DNA of 64,000 nucleotides from Adiantum capillus-veneris (taxonomy: Eukaryota > Streptophyta > Polypodiopsida > Polypodiales > Pteridaceae): assembly GCA_014529385.2 (NCBI GenBank), contig CM043969.1, positions 13,839,446 through 13,903,445 of the forward strand. The letters are read 5' to 3'. A program made the position numbers and the translations under genes. The notes beneath the pieces were generated by a model. That model was given only the letters and a program-made list of their open reading frames with translations. It did not search any database and was not told the origin of the DNA. Shown here in pieces: positions 1-10,387 of this stretch. How positions within the stretch are numbered: position 1 is the stretch's first letter; every line of letters starts with the position of its first letter.

Positions 1-1580
1 TGAAAAGAAAATTCTGGGCATGGCAATTTATCATAGATTTGAAATGCATGATTATACCCCATTGATGAATCACATAGGTTCCATACCTGTATGCCAAACT
101 TATGAGGCTTCTTTGGATTGTAAACCCTACATGGGTTCAATTTGCATTTAGAGGGAATTATGCGCTCATCAACAGTGACACACTTGCCTACATTGTAATG
201 CTTTTGAAAAGTGTAATTCAGCCTCTCCTCCAAATCAATTAATTGCCACAACTTGTGATCTCTACATCCACGAGGTGGCCTTTGTGCATTGTATCGTAAG
301 TGGAGGAACCGTTTAATTTACTGAAATGTGGTTTGGCTCATCTTCTCACCAAAGTTAGGAAACAAGAGTGAGCCTACCACATCATCCTTCCAATAGTGTT
401 TCTTGGAAGGCATGTAGTGAAGTGCCATGCCCAATGCTATGCCCACGAAACGCATAAAAGAGTGACGATCAATAGGAACCCACCTACGCATGGATTCATG
501 CAAGCTCCCACACCTTCTCCTGTCTTTTTCCGCATACGTGTTTGTTTCACTTACAATGTGATCAATGAGATCTAGTGGAAACAACATCAAAAACAAATGA
601 AATTCACAAAACTCACGAGGTAAATGACCCAAATCGGGTCCATGGACTCCATTGAAGGGAGGGAGAGTCCTAAATGTTCCATGGGGCTCTTGCTCAAGGC
701 CATCACCACTATGCCATTCCGGAGGAATAACATCAACAAAGTCATTATCCGCTTCGGGAGAGTCATCAAGTACCGGCCCTTCCGCCTCCAAGGCCTCATC
801 ATCACCACCTTCAACCCCCTCACCCTCCGATGCATGCTCATCATTGCTTTCCTCGCCATCAACTACATCAAATGGGCTAGGTGAGGGACTAGCTCTACCT
901 CCTGCATGCGGTAGTTTATGTCTACGAGGTCAGCCACCATTTCCGCCACTATATTTGCTAAATTCGGGTGATGGTCCTGAGGCATCATCACTTGTAAGCG
1001 TGCTACAGTCCTTGGGTCTACCCCGGTTTCGTGGTTTGGGTGGCCTTCCACGCTGCTTTGCAATCAGTGTGGCCTCCACCGGAGTGCTTTCAAAATCAAG
1101 ACTGGTAAGAGGAGTATCCTCTTCAAGATGGTAGGAATGGCTTCCCTCCCTCAATGCATCCTCAGCAAGCTTCCTCCACATTTCAACCATAGGTGCATGA
1201 CTAGATTGACCAATTTCATATGTGGAAGAAACAGGGGTACTTGCATGGCTTACCTTGCTTATTTTCCGAGGAGAAGTGAGATTCAGGGAGCTTTGAACAA
1301 GGTACTCGCAGATGCCATTCCAATTTGCAGCATAGGACTTTGGATCCCCCTCAAACTGACATGCAAATTTTTGAGTTTTTGCATGGTACTTGTGTATCAC
1401 CACAAAGAAGAACACCTCAGCATGATTATCCCCAAATTCTTGTTGTGCCCAAGAAGCCCCAAACCATGCCGCGGGTACTTGTAGCAGGGCACCTTCTTGG
1501 GCCGCGAGAAACTCAGAGGAGCGTCCAGCACGGTTGCAACCTACCTCTGCAGGTGAGTAGTGCCTTCGATTGAGCTCCAT
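1..1580 (-). pseudogene. PiggyBac-type transposase, decayed and truncated by the window edge
   Basis: Minus-strand frame running off the left edge and matching the PiggyBac (DDE_Tnp_1_7) transposase family. From 1580 inward there is an N-terminal region I do not recognise, then a basic stretch at about 1062-1015 with AT-hook-like GRP cores (RGRPPKPRNRGRP), an acidic linker at about 900-780, and the transposase N-terminal region (ETNTYA, VGIALGM, HYW) at about 610-390. The start of the catalytic core follows. TVDER at about 176-162 supplies the expected first catalytic Asp, followed by KKPHKFGIQVW and CDSSMGY as in the family; the later Asp residues lie outside the window. No indels break the frame, but stops interrupt it at 930-932 (TGA) and 318-320 (TAA). 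The first ATG in frame is at 1580. I could not assign terminal repeats or TTAA target sites. Confidence 0.85.
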
Positions 1581-2040
1581 GGGCGCATAAAAATTTGATC
1601 CCTTCACCCGTTCCTCGGCCTCTGTTTCTTGGATTTTTGGCTCTCCTCACGCTGCCCTACCCCAATTGCTTGAGTTGGGGCTTTCATTTGGAGCCCTTGG
1701 ATCTAGGCAAGATCCTACGGGCCTCAATTCTCCCCGATATGGAGCCCCCATGCATGAATTTGAGCTTTTGGGGAGGCACGACACTCAATTGGAAGGTGGC
1801 TGTTGCATGCAATTTTCCATGCTTGGATTGGATAGTTGCTCAATTACTCAAATTAGAAGGCATGCAACAATGTTGAAAAAAATTCCAAGTTTTTTTCAAG
1901 TTTGTCCTCACCTACCCCAATTGGTCAATCTATGTTATCTAACTTGAATTTCTAGAATTAATTTGTCGAACTTCTCCAGTTAAAAGGACATAAAATTGTC
2001 CTAGGACATAAAACTGTCTGGTTACCAACCTAGTGTTAAA
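1581..2040. other. No gene seen; upstream flank of the PiggyBac relic
   Basis: Single-copy-looking sequence with no convincing coding frame. It probably holds the 5' flank or 5' terminus of the PiggyBac element, but no terminal inverted repeat could be recognised. A short local duplication of the form GGACATAAAAYTGTC occurs at about 1987-2020. Confidence 0.4.
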
Positions 2041-2062
2041 CACACACACACACACACACACA
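2041..2062 (+). repeat. (CA)n microsatellite
   Basis: Uninterrupted CA dinucleotide run of about 11 units. Confidence 0.95.
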
Positions 2063-2611
2063 TTAGAAAAGTTAGATTCAAAGATTTTGTACCTCTTTCA
2101 TATTTGGTGTAGGTGCTTCTTGCTTGCTCGATTGACCTCACTTTGCTTGTTTAATTGATTGTTGTAGGCGTGTGATTAGTTCGTAGATACTTGCTTGGTG
2201 TGTAATTAGGGAGAGAGAAAAAGGAGAGAGGAAAAGAGAGGGAGAAAGAGAATTAGCGTGAATTTAATGATTAATGTTAATTAACGTTAAAGGAGAGATT
2301 AACATAGATTTCATGATTAAGATGTTTAAGTAGAGAGATAAAAAGTCAAATTAAACATCACACCTACACATTAAACTTCTTGTATGTTTAGTGTTAAACT
2401 AGTGTTAAAACTGAGAGTGAATTGATGTGTGGAAGATGTGTATGTTAAATTAGAGAAATAAAAATAGAGAGACAAAAAGAAAAAAAAATAAACATTAGGT
2501 ATTAAACATTAAAAAAATGATAGAGTATGATAATTGTACATTAGAAAAAGAGTTTAAAGAGAAATTAGAGAGAGAAATATTCAATTTAGTGTATGTGAAA
2601 TTAGAGAGTGG

Positions 2612-2612
2612 C

Positions 2613-2671
<59 letters not shown>
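2612..2671 (+). repeat. (GA)n microsatellite
   Basis: GA dinucleotide run with one A interruption, inside the larger purine-rich block. Confidence 0.95.
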
Positions 2672-2677
<6 letters not shown>

Positions 2678-3269
2678 ATTAGAGAGAGGAGAATTGTTAA
2701 AATAGTGTAGATTGGATGAGCGAGAGAAGAAGAAAGATTAGAGAGAGGAAAAGAGGAATAGAGGGTGTAGAGAGAGTGGAGATAGAGAGGAAGTAGGGAG
2801 AGATTGTTAGATTAGAGAGAGAAACAAGGATAGAGGGTGTAGAGAGAGTGTGTAGAGAGGGAAAGAGAGTAGATAAAGGGTATAGAGATAGATATTATGT
2901 GGAGAGAGAGTCAAGATTTGGAGATAGAGAGAGTAGAGAGAAGGTAGAGATAGATATTAGGTAGAGAGTAGATAGATAACTTTAGGGTTTATAAAGAGAT
3001 TAGAGTGTAGAGAGGTGTACGTGATTAGATAGAGTGGGGGTATAGATTATGTAAATTAGGTAGAGAGGGAGAATACGTAGAGAGTAGCAATAAAGAGAGT
3101 TGAGATTAGGGGATAGAGGGAGTAGAGAGAAGATATAGAGATTAGATAGATAAGGTTAGTAATTAAAAAAATATTAGAGTGTAGAGAGAGGTGTGGATAG
3201 AGTAGATAGAGAGGATTTAGAGATTAAGTAGATTAGGTAGAGAATATGTAGAGATAGAGATTAAGAGGG

Positions 3270-3272
<3 letters not shown>

Positions 3273-3331
<59 letters not shown>
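3273..3331 (+). repeat. (GA)n microsatellite
   Basis: Long uninterrupted GA run inside the purine-rich block. Confidence 0.95.
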
Positions 3332-3334
<3 letters not shown>

Positions 3335-4567
3335 CTGTATAGAGGTTAGGATGTAGAGGGAGAGTAGAGAGAGGTTAGGATGTAGATAGAGGGAGTAGAT
3401 AGAGAGCCATAGGATACATAGAGTGTAGAGATGGATAGAGGGACTAGAGAGAGTGTAGAGATTTACCTCTATTTTAGTGCTCTCTCTATGTTTAGAAGGT
3501 AGAGAGTTTGAGGGTAGATATAGAGTAAATAGATAATGTTAGGATTTAGAAAGATATCAAAGAGGTGTGGATAGAGTAGATAGAGATAGTGTAGAGTTTA
3601 GGTAGACTAGGTAGAGAGGGAGGATACGTAGAGAGTGTAGATAGAGATTAAGTAGAGGGGGAGAATACGTAGAGAGTAGAAATAGAGAGAGTTGGGATTA
3701 GGGGATAGAGAGAGGATAGATATAGAGATTTGATAGATAAGATTAGGATTTAGAAAAAGATTAGGGCGTAGAGAGAGGTGTGGATAGAGTAATAGAGAGA
3801 ATTTAGAGATTAAGTAGATTAGGTAGAGAGTACGTAGAGAAGGTGTAGAGATAGAGATTAGGTAGAGAGAGAGGTGTGGATAGAGGTTAGGATGTAGAGG
3901 GAGAGTAAAGAGTGGTTAGGATGTAGATAGAGCCTGACAAAGGATACATAGAGTGTAGAGATAGATAGAGGTACTAGAGAGAGTGTAGAGATTTATTTCT
4001 ATTTAGCGCTTTCTCTATGTTTAGAAGGTAGAGATTAGGGTGTAGAAAGAGGTGTGGATAGAGTAGATAGAGAGGGCGTAGAGTTTAGGTAAATTAGGTA
4101 GAGAAGGAGGATACATAAAGAGTGTAGATAGAGATTAAGTTGAGGGTAGACATATATGATTAGGATTTAGGAAGCGATTAGGGTTTATAGGGAGGTGTAG
4201 ATGGAGTAGATAAAGAGGATGTAGAAATTAGGTAGAGCATTAACATAACCTTGTCCTCCCAACCAACACCTTCGTGCACACGTATCTAATCATTCGCACG
4301 ATTTTGACTTTGTTGAAGCTACACACAACCCCAACTTTATCGGACTAGCACAACCTCGGCTTTGCTCAAGGTGCCCTCAACTCTTAGACTCGTCTTGAGC
4401 ACCAACTTTGACTCTATTTGAGTTGCCCGTGACTCTCTAGAAGTGATGCTTTGAGTCTCTTCATAGGAAGCATGTGCCCATCATGGTCACTTGAGCCTCA
4501 TCTCAAGGCAAGTCTACATTCTCTGGGGTGGTAGAAACACCACCAAAGACAAACAACCTAACACATA

Positions 4568-5215
4568 GGTCTTCAAAATGAAGTCAAGAAGCTTTGCAAG
4601 GAGAATGAGGAGCTGAAGCATAGACTCGTCGCTATCGAGGCTCGACTCACCATAGTGGAGAACCACAAAAGGAAGAGATGAAAATCAAGCTCAATAACAC
4701 AAATGTGGAAGGAGAGACCACCTTCACAAAGGAGGTCAAAACCCAAGTGTAGAATATCACCCTCAATGTTCGCATTCATAGGCTTCCAAGTGACTAGAAA
4801 GAGAAGGGGGACCTTAAGCTCAATAAAACAAAGTTTGAAGTAGATACCACAGTCACAAAGGAGGTGAAAACCCAATGCAAGGTATCATCTTTGGTAAGGT
4901 TGAATATTGTGAAGTGTCCACACTAGGTGAATGACAATGCCAAGAGGAGATCGCCTTCAATGTTCCACAATTCCTTTGCTCACATCCAAACAACAGCCCA
5001 CATGGTACAATGGGGTCAGCCATAATCACCTCTCTTACACATAAACATCGTACCAACCATGCAATCCTAATTTTCAAGACCAAGGCAGATCAAATCAAAC
5101 TCCTTGAGCAATTGCGACTTCTCAAGGACACCAAATTTTGGTTTGCAGAAGATCTAACATTTGCCTAACTCAAACAGAAGAAGGAAGAACTTCAAAAGAT
5201 GTGAGAAGCACACTC
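4568..5215 (+). pseudogene. Coiled-coil protein relic, unrecognised
   Basis: Short plus-strand fragments read as a broken coiled-coil protein. At about 4571-4680 there is a Lys/Glu/Leu-rich stretch beginning LQNEVKKLCKENEELKHRL. At about 4680-4870 two imperfect copies of a K(I/L)KLN...T.FTKEVKTQ segment follow each other. At about 5080-5200 there is another heptad-like piece containing LLEQLRLLKDTKFWFAEDL. Stops and frame changes separate the pieces. It resembles the spacer or gag of a decayed plant element more than a host gene, but I do not recognise the family. The rest of 4241-5976 shows no gene. Confidence 0.3.
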
Positions 5216-5976
5216 AATAGGTAAATGGTCAGGTTATCAAGAACGTAAAGCAATTATGCAAGAGTTTTGAGCTCCCAAACCGGCTCCCTCATCACCTATC
5301 CCTTCTTAGGTTTTGTTCATTTCATCTTATCTCCCCTTTATCATACCTCTCTAGACCCTTACTCCTTAATTGAGATGTATCCAACACCCACGGGGGTCCA
5401 CCTTTCAAAAATACCTATAGCATGTGTGTTCAAGAGGTACTTTTAAAATCTCAGCTATACACACAAACTTCATCATGAAATAAAAGACCCATCTTCCTTT
5501 ATTTAGAAGGAACTTTGCAATGTTTTTTCTCTGGTCGCATAGGTCTTATATGACCTTCATGAATGATAATTAAATCTATTTGTCTATTTGTATCTACCTA
5601 TCATAGATGTCATAATGAGCAGAATTCATAATCATTGAGAATGCCAAATGGACGCCAGCACAAACATGGCAATGGCAATGTAAATGCTACAAAGTTTCAA
5701 ATACGATGCTTATCTTAAAGGTTATGAGTGTGCTCCTAATAGTTGAACTATGATCATGCACAAAGGTTCTTAAGTCAATCATCAACTACATCAGCTTCCA
5801 AATCACTAGTTGATTTGTCTCACTCTTCAATGTCGAAGATGAGTATACAAAACCCCTACAATAAATAGAGCTGCTTGTGAGAGAAGAGTATTAATAAGAA
5901 GCGACCAATATTTGTTGATGTGAACTATGTGCTTGAACAAGATAGTCATAGACCAGATAACTTTATATAGGTCAAC
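5216..5976. other. No gene seen; possibly 5' LTR sequence of element C
   Basis: No coding frame is convincing. By position this stretch may include the 5' LTR of element C, whose leader begins near 6289. No second LTR copy survives in the window, so its start cannot be fixed. A TATATAG word at about 5963-5969 is a weak TATA candidate. Confidence 0.3.
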
Positions 5977-6033
5977 AATAAAGATGCTCATCTGGTCCAT
6001 CCAAATTGGATGGACTAGATGAGTATCTTTATT
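5977..6033. repeat. 28-bp inverted repeat (hairpin)
   Basis: Left arm 5977-6004 and right arm 6006-6033 are reverse complements at 26 of 28 positions, with a single base between them. The arm begins AATAAAGATGCTCATCT. Near-zero spacing makes it a strong cruciform or RNA hairpin. It abuts the 12-bp minisatellite on its right. Confidence 0.9.
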
Positions 6034-6051
6034 TTTGAAAATCCGTATAGT

Positions 6052-6135
6052 GGTAATAATCGCGGTAATATACAGGGTAATATGCATGGTAATAAGCGTG
6101 GTAATATATGCGGTAATATTCGCGGTAATAATCGC
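6052..6135 (+). repeat. 12-bp minisatellite, 7 units
   Basis: Seven consecutive 12-bp units of consensus GGTAATAWKCGC (starts 6052, 6064, 6076, 6088, 6100, 6112, 6124). Two inverted copies of the core (ATTACCGC) follow within 6140-6165, so the array can fold back on itself. Any open frame across it is only the period-4 translation of the repeat. Confidence 0.9.
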
Positions 6136-6281
6136 GACTATATTACCGCTTCTATTACCGCGTATATTGTTGTCAAACCACTACCGCGTCCTTTGTCGCT
6201 GTTATTGCCGCACACGTAATATTTTCTCTTTCTATTTTCCTTTGTTAATCCACGGCAATGCTAGCGGTTCTGGAGTTTTCC

Positions 6282-6312
6282 TCTTACAGTGTGTCGGGGA
6301 CCGAAGAGACCT
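6282..6312 (+). promoter_or_regulatory. Possible 5' LTR end and primer-binding region of element C
   Basis: The segment around TTACA / GTGTGTCGGGGACC / GAAGAGACCT aligns in order with the LTR-PBS junction of the related element B (minus strand at 48110: CGGGGAC, then GACCT). The 5' half of the PBS is not conserved, so the boundary near 6288 is an inference. Confidence 0.4.
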
Positions 6313-7150
6313 AAACAAGGGAAAAACATGAGCGTCTTGTGAAGTTATCCTTTAACTTCCTCTAGGATCTCCTAGAGTAAAAACTTTTTTTTCAAAACCG
6401 CATAGCTTAAGATTGTTGTCTTTTGTTGTGTAGATGTATCTTGGAAGTAAGGCGTACTTGCTAAGTACCTTTAGGATTGTAGGATTGTAGAATTAGATTA
6501 GGATTTTGAGAATGATTTATGGATGAGACAAGTCTTAAGATCAAGGCTCAAAAAACCATAGAAAACAAGAAAACGAGTGTTTATAGACACTTTCCACAAC
6601 CCCATTGCAGTAGAACCTAAGAGTAGGGTAAGAAGAATTCGAGGTGGGATTTGAGAACATTGCTCTCTCCAAAAGAATCAATTATGAGTTGTTATGTGAA
6701 GTTGCAAAATTTTAGGTCTACGACTAGAAATAGCACCAGAAGACTGTCAACCACTCAATACGACTGGAGAGTATCCTATTAAAAGTTGTATGAACCAGTG
6801 GGTAAGCTCAAGGACACACTGAGGTAAAAATTTCAAGAGTTTGCAAAAACTCAAATTATTTACTTTTTCTTGACATTTTAGGCCAAATTAAGTTTTGACT
6901 TGACTCAGAGGCTTAAAATAGCTGATGAAAAGACTGTCCCGGTGAGAAAGTTCAAAAAAGTGTCCATTTTAGGCTTAAAATAAATAAATTGTGGCCAAAT
7001 TTGCAAAGTCAGTCTCTGCCGATACAAAATTGATGACCATTTAAACGAATATTATCTAAACTTGATGAAACTTGGCTAGGGAGCTTAAGTTAAGCTGCTT
7101 AGCAAATATGTGTCAAGATTGTTGCAAAAAAGTGCACAAAAATAGCAGGA

Positions 7151-7172
7151 GTAAATAATCGTGATTATTTAC
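7151..7172. repeat. C-type palindrome, leader copy 1
   Basis: Imperfect palindrome containing TAAATAATCGTGATTATTTA, one centre mismatch. It lies in the leader upstream of gag, 283 bp before the next copy, in a diverged tandem repeat with TTGCAAAAAAGTGC shortly upstream. Confidence 0.85.
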
Positions 7173-7433
7173 ATCTGCTACAGAAATTGATATTCTTGCA
7201 CATTTGAGTATACCACAAGGTCAAGCATATCAAGTAGACCACACAAATCAATTTTGGTGAAATTTGGATCACAAAAGTGAGACTTAAGCCAGATTCTTGA
7301 AAACTGAGTCTACGGATACGAAACAGTTGATAACTTGAACAAATTTTGTCCAAACTTAGTGAAAATTGTCTAGAGACCTTACCAAGTTGCATACTTTGCA
7401 AATTAATCCAAAAAGTGCAAAAAATTGAGAAAA

Positions 7434-7454
7434 GTAATAATCGCGACTATTTAC
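7434..7454. repeat. C-type palindrome, leader copy 2
   Basis: Variant with the TAATCGCGA centre and flanking GTAA/TTAC ends, 283 bp after copy 1. The local context (AAAAAGTGCAAAAA upstream, CTGCTACA downstream) matches copy 1. A half-site (AATTATTTAC) about 295 bp before copy 1 may mark a third, eroded unit. Confidence 0.8.
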
Positions 7455-7802
7455 TACTGCTACACGAGACACCATTTTTGACTTTTGAACTTGTACAATG
7501 TTAGACGAACATAATACAAGGCCACTGGGAAATTTTGGGTTCAATCCAATCCAGATTAGTAAATGTTCACTCAGTTTCCAGGTTGTAGATTAGTCCTTTG
7601 ACTTTATGCAAAAGCAAAATCTGGAAGTCTCAACTACTGACTCACTTAGCTCGATTTGAAGTGATACACATAGACCAGTCACAATAGTTAGCAAAAACTA
7701 TACAGTCTTTGTGAAAGAATAGCTAACTTGATCAAAATTAATACACGGGTCAGGTTGCAAACAAGGAATTCAAAGCTTGACAGAAGTTGCAATAAAGTCT
7801 AT

Positions 7803-7858
7803 ATGAACCTTAGATCTGGTCGTAACATAGGAAACCAAGGCATATTTCGAGAGACCAC
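7803..7858 (+). pseudogene. Element C gag, first segment (start codon to N insertion)
   Basis: ATG at 7803 opens a frame whose first residues, MNLRSGRN, match the gag start of element B (MYLRSGAF at 46450, minus strand). The frame is cut at 7858 by element N and resumes in phase at 14656. The start choice rests on the B alignment and on the preceding leader being noncoding. Confidence 0.8.
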
Positions 7859-8669
7859 TGGAGAGGGGGAAAGGGGAACACACCTAGCACACAGCACAAT
7901 GCCTCACTATAGCCCAAGGTATACACAGCACCCCAATCCACTAGAGTTCACCTTCAAAACTCGACACTATCCGCAAGCAAACCATCGCTTGCACACAACC
8001 ATACACACACACACACACACACACCTTGCAATGCACCAGACAGACTCAGTCTCTCCGCTCTGCTCAATTCACAGCCTTCCACACACACACACAACCTCTC
8101 TGTACCTCTCTTTGCACGACCAACTTCGAGGGGATACACACGCCTACACACACCCGGAAACACACGTACACAAGTAGAGAAAGAGAAGGGGGGAGGGGGA
8201 ATGACACCCAAAAACAATAGAGAATCGCCTTCTTGCATGTACAACCAACCCACTTCTGACATGAACCTCGGCAAAAAATCTCAACAGGCCTAAGAGCCTA
8301 ATGACAAAAGGCTCCAAGAGACAAAAGCAACCTTGGCCAAAAGACCAATGGACCCCCAAAAAGCCCCAAAAAATGAACGTGTACCTCCTTTTATAGGGGT
8401 GTGTCTAGGAGACCTAAAAAACATAAATGGGTGAGCATTCATCTCGTGCACTCCACTTGCAGCTTCATTTGGAATTTCCTTTGCATTGTCACCACTTGGC
8501 ATAGTCTATTTGGCAACCTCTGCATGATGTACCCCTATGCTTTGTCCGCCCTTGCACTTGCCCTTTTGGCTTTTGGCGGACACCCCTCAGATAGGATCTC
8601 TCTCTCATACATTTGACCTTTGTTGTGGGATACTCCCCTTGACTTGCCCCTTGACTAGCCTGGGGCTCG

Positions 8670-8672
<3 letters not shown>

Positions 8673-8744
<72 letters not shown>
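8673..8744 (+). repeat. (CT)n microsatellite in N LTR
   Basis: About 35 CT units. The other LTR copy has much shorter CT runs at about 13330-13368 and 13440-13452, so the tract has expanded or contracted since insertion. Confidence 0.95.
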
Positions 8745-8748
<4 letters not shown>

Positions 8749-8846
8749 CACTGCGGGACCCCTCCCCATGGAGCAATAGCAATATCGCTATTGGGGGGGG
8801 GCGGGTTTTCTTCTCTTCAAAAATGAGGCCATGGGAACGAGCCAAT

Positions 8847-8964
8847 GGCGGGTGCCATGTCACCATACAACACTACCGCCGCCCGCTGGCCACCGCCACT
8901 AACACGGCGGGTGCCATGTCACCATACAACACTACCGCCGCCCACTGGCCACCGCCACTAACAT
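8847..8964 (+). repeat. 59-bp tandem duplication in one N LTR
   Basis: Units 8847-8905 and 8906-8964, each beginning GGCGGGTGCCATGTCACCAT, are nearly identical. The other LTR (about 13555-13613) has one copy, so the duplication arose after insertion. Confidence 0.9.
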
Positions 8965-10038
8965 GCCACCAGCGCAGATCCCATGCTACTGGGCCACCAT
9001 CGCTGAGGCAAGAGAGAGCTCCCTCTCACTCTCTTCATGCCTCAAATGGGTGCCACCGTTTGGGTTAAATACCCCAAACATCTGCCTCCATCCATCACCT
9101 ATAAGACTATTGCGTGCCACGTGGTGGCTCCTGGTTAACATGGCCTCCAAGCCCTCAAAACTTCAAAATTTTTTCCCAATAAACTCCCCAACCTTTTTTT
9201 CCCCACTGCTTGCCCTGCCTGCCAATTGTACATTGGCGGTCCGATCACCGAGCTGCAAAACCCGGTTGCAAACTCATTGGTCTGACTCCAAGCTCATCCA
9301 ACCTCACTGCACTTCACAATTCCCCAAGCCCTCGATCCGAGGACGCAAACACTGAGCAAGCCATCTACAAATTAATCCCAAGAAAATGCAATCAATTTTA
9401 CGACTGGTTTAACTTTCTGCTCCGGGCTCCGTTTGACGTGAAGTCAACTCTTGCTTGCTTTGTATGATACGTACCCTGCTCTAGAACCTTGTTGCAACCC
9501 AAAAAATTCTAGATGGCACAATTCCTCGTGTGATCAGGCCGTCACCAGCCTAGCCCCCGACAAAATGTCAGGTAAATTGCAAGTTGTGGCTCGGATCTGC
9601 AATCTGAAAAGACAGGTAATCTCCATAAATTGAGCACTACATGCCTATACCCTACCTTCCACTTGGATCACCTATCCCCAACTACCCTGTCCGACAAGAA
9701 TCTGCAACATATTGAACCTTCAAACTCCAATATCTTGGGCTCCGTAGCTCTTTTTGATGAGCAGTCAACTCCTGCTTCTTCAGCACTTCAATTCTATATT
9801 CTTGGACCCAAAGACTACATTTTGCATCTCCTTCACTTGCTCCCCAAATTAGCCCCTTACGGAGCCTTTCTTGGCCTATAAACCACATCAATCATACATC
9901 CCCATTGCTACCTGTCAGCCCATGATCTTCCTAGCTACTCCAGCCTTTTTCCATGATTCTGCTAGCCTGCACATATCTACCCATGGCATGTTCTATGGTC
10001 AACACACTTTGGTTGTACCATCATTGTCCACCTCCTAG

Positions 10039-10058
10039 TTGAGCATATATGCTCAACC
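10039..10058. repeat. 20-bp perfect palindrome next to N 3' LTR
   Basis: GTTGAGCATATATGCTCAAC, a perfect 20-bp palindrome 17 bp inside the interior edge of the LTR, where the polypurine tract would be expected on the minus strand. Function unknown. Confidence 0.9.
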
Positions 10059-10387
10059 AAAAAAGAGCTTTATTCACCTTCTAACTGCAAAACCTGGCAA
10101 ACACTATGAGAAAACCAAAACCATATGTACACAGTTTTATTCTTCCTACTACCAAAACTTCAAGTGGGTTGCCCCACCCCATGCATCATATAACTTCCAC
10201 CTGGATCAAACACCTACCTTTGGTATGTTCCACCCATCTTTAATTGCTCACCATAGTGCCGTACTCCAGCTCATAGGCCACCATGTGTGTAGGTTGTCCC
10301 TAGCCTACCTGATAATGAGCTCCAACACATGTCTGGCCCTCCCTCCCAATTAAATAAAGTGGAGGCCTCAATCATAGACCCCTGTAC

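Larger units (their letters stand above)
2197..4240. repeat. Purine-rich GA/TAGA satellite with higher-order repeats
   Basis: About 2 kb in which the plus strand is almost pyrimidine-free apart from T, built from diverged TAGAGAGAG, TAGATAGAG and GTGTAGAGA words. Larger units recur: a block with GGATACATAGAGTGTAGAGA, then a TTTAGAAGGTAGAG end, appears at about 3412-3505 and again at about 3943-4035, roughly 530 bp apart. A GAGGTGTGGATAGAGTAGAT segment recurs at about 3190, 3555, 3775 and 4050. Translations of this stretch (Glu-Arg or Arg-Glu runs) are artefacts. There are no gene signals. Confidence 0.85.
7859..10021 (-). repeat. Element N 3' LTR
   Basis: Long terminal repeat, downstream copy on the minus strand. 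It contains a TATA box (TATAAAA on the minus strand at 8389-8395), a (CT)n tract at 8673-8744 and a 59-bp tandem duplication at 8847-8964. Short open frames inside it (for example His/Thr-rich ones over CA runs) are not genes. Confidence 0.85.

Noticed and set aside
652-1134. Plus-strand open frame of 160 codons
   Set aside because: Antisense shadow of the PiggyBac transposase frame, with no domain of its own.
2517-2705. Open frame with a long Arg-Glu repeat
   Set aside because: It is the translation of the (GA)n microsatellite.
6052-6165. Regular short repeats resembling a CRISPR array
   Set aside because: 12-bp units without spacers in a eukaryotic repeat context; an ordinary minisatellite.
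6019-6331. Two plus-strand frames over the 12-bp array
   Set aside because: Period-4 peptide from the minisatellite; no domain and no conservation.
7728-8274. His/Thr-rich and Cys/Val-rich frames on both strands
   Set aside because: They cover CA/GT runs and the N LTR edge; a mirror frame occurs at the other LTR (12685-13018).
8489-8866. Arg-Glu-rich frame on the minus strand
   Set aside because: Translation of the (CT)n tract in the N LTR.
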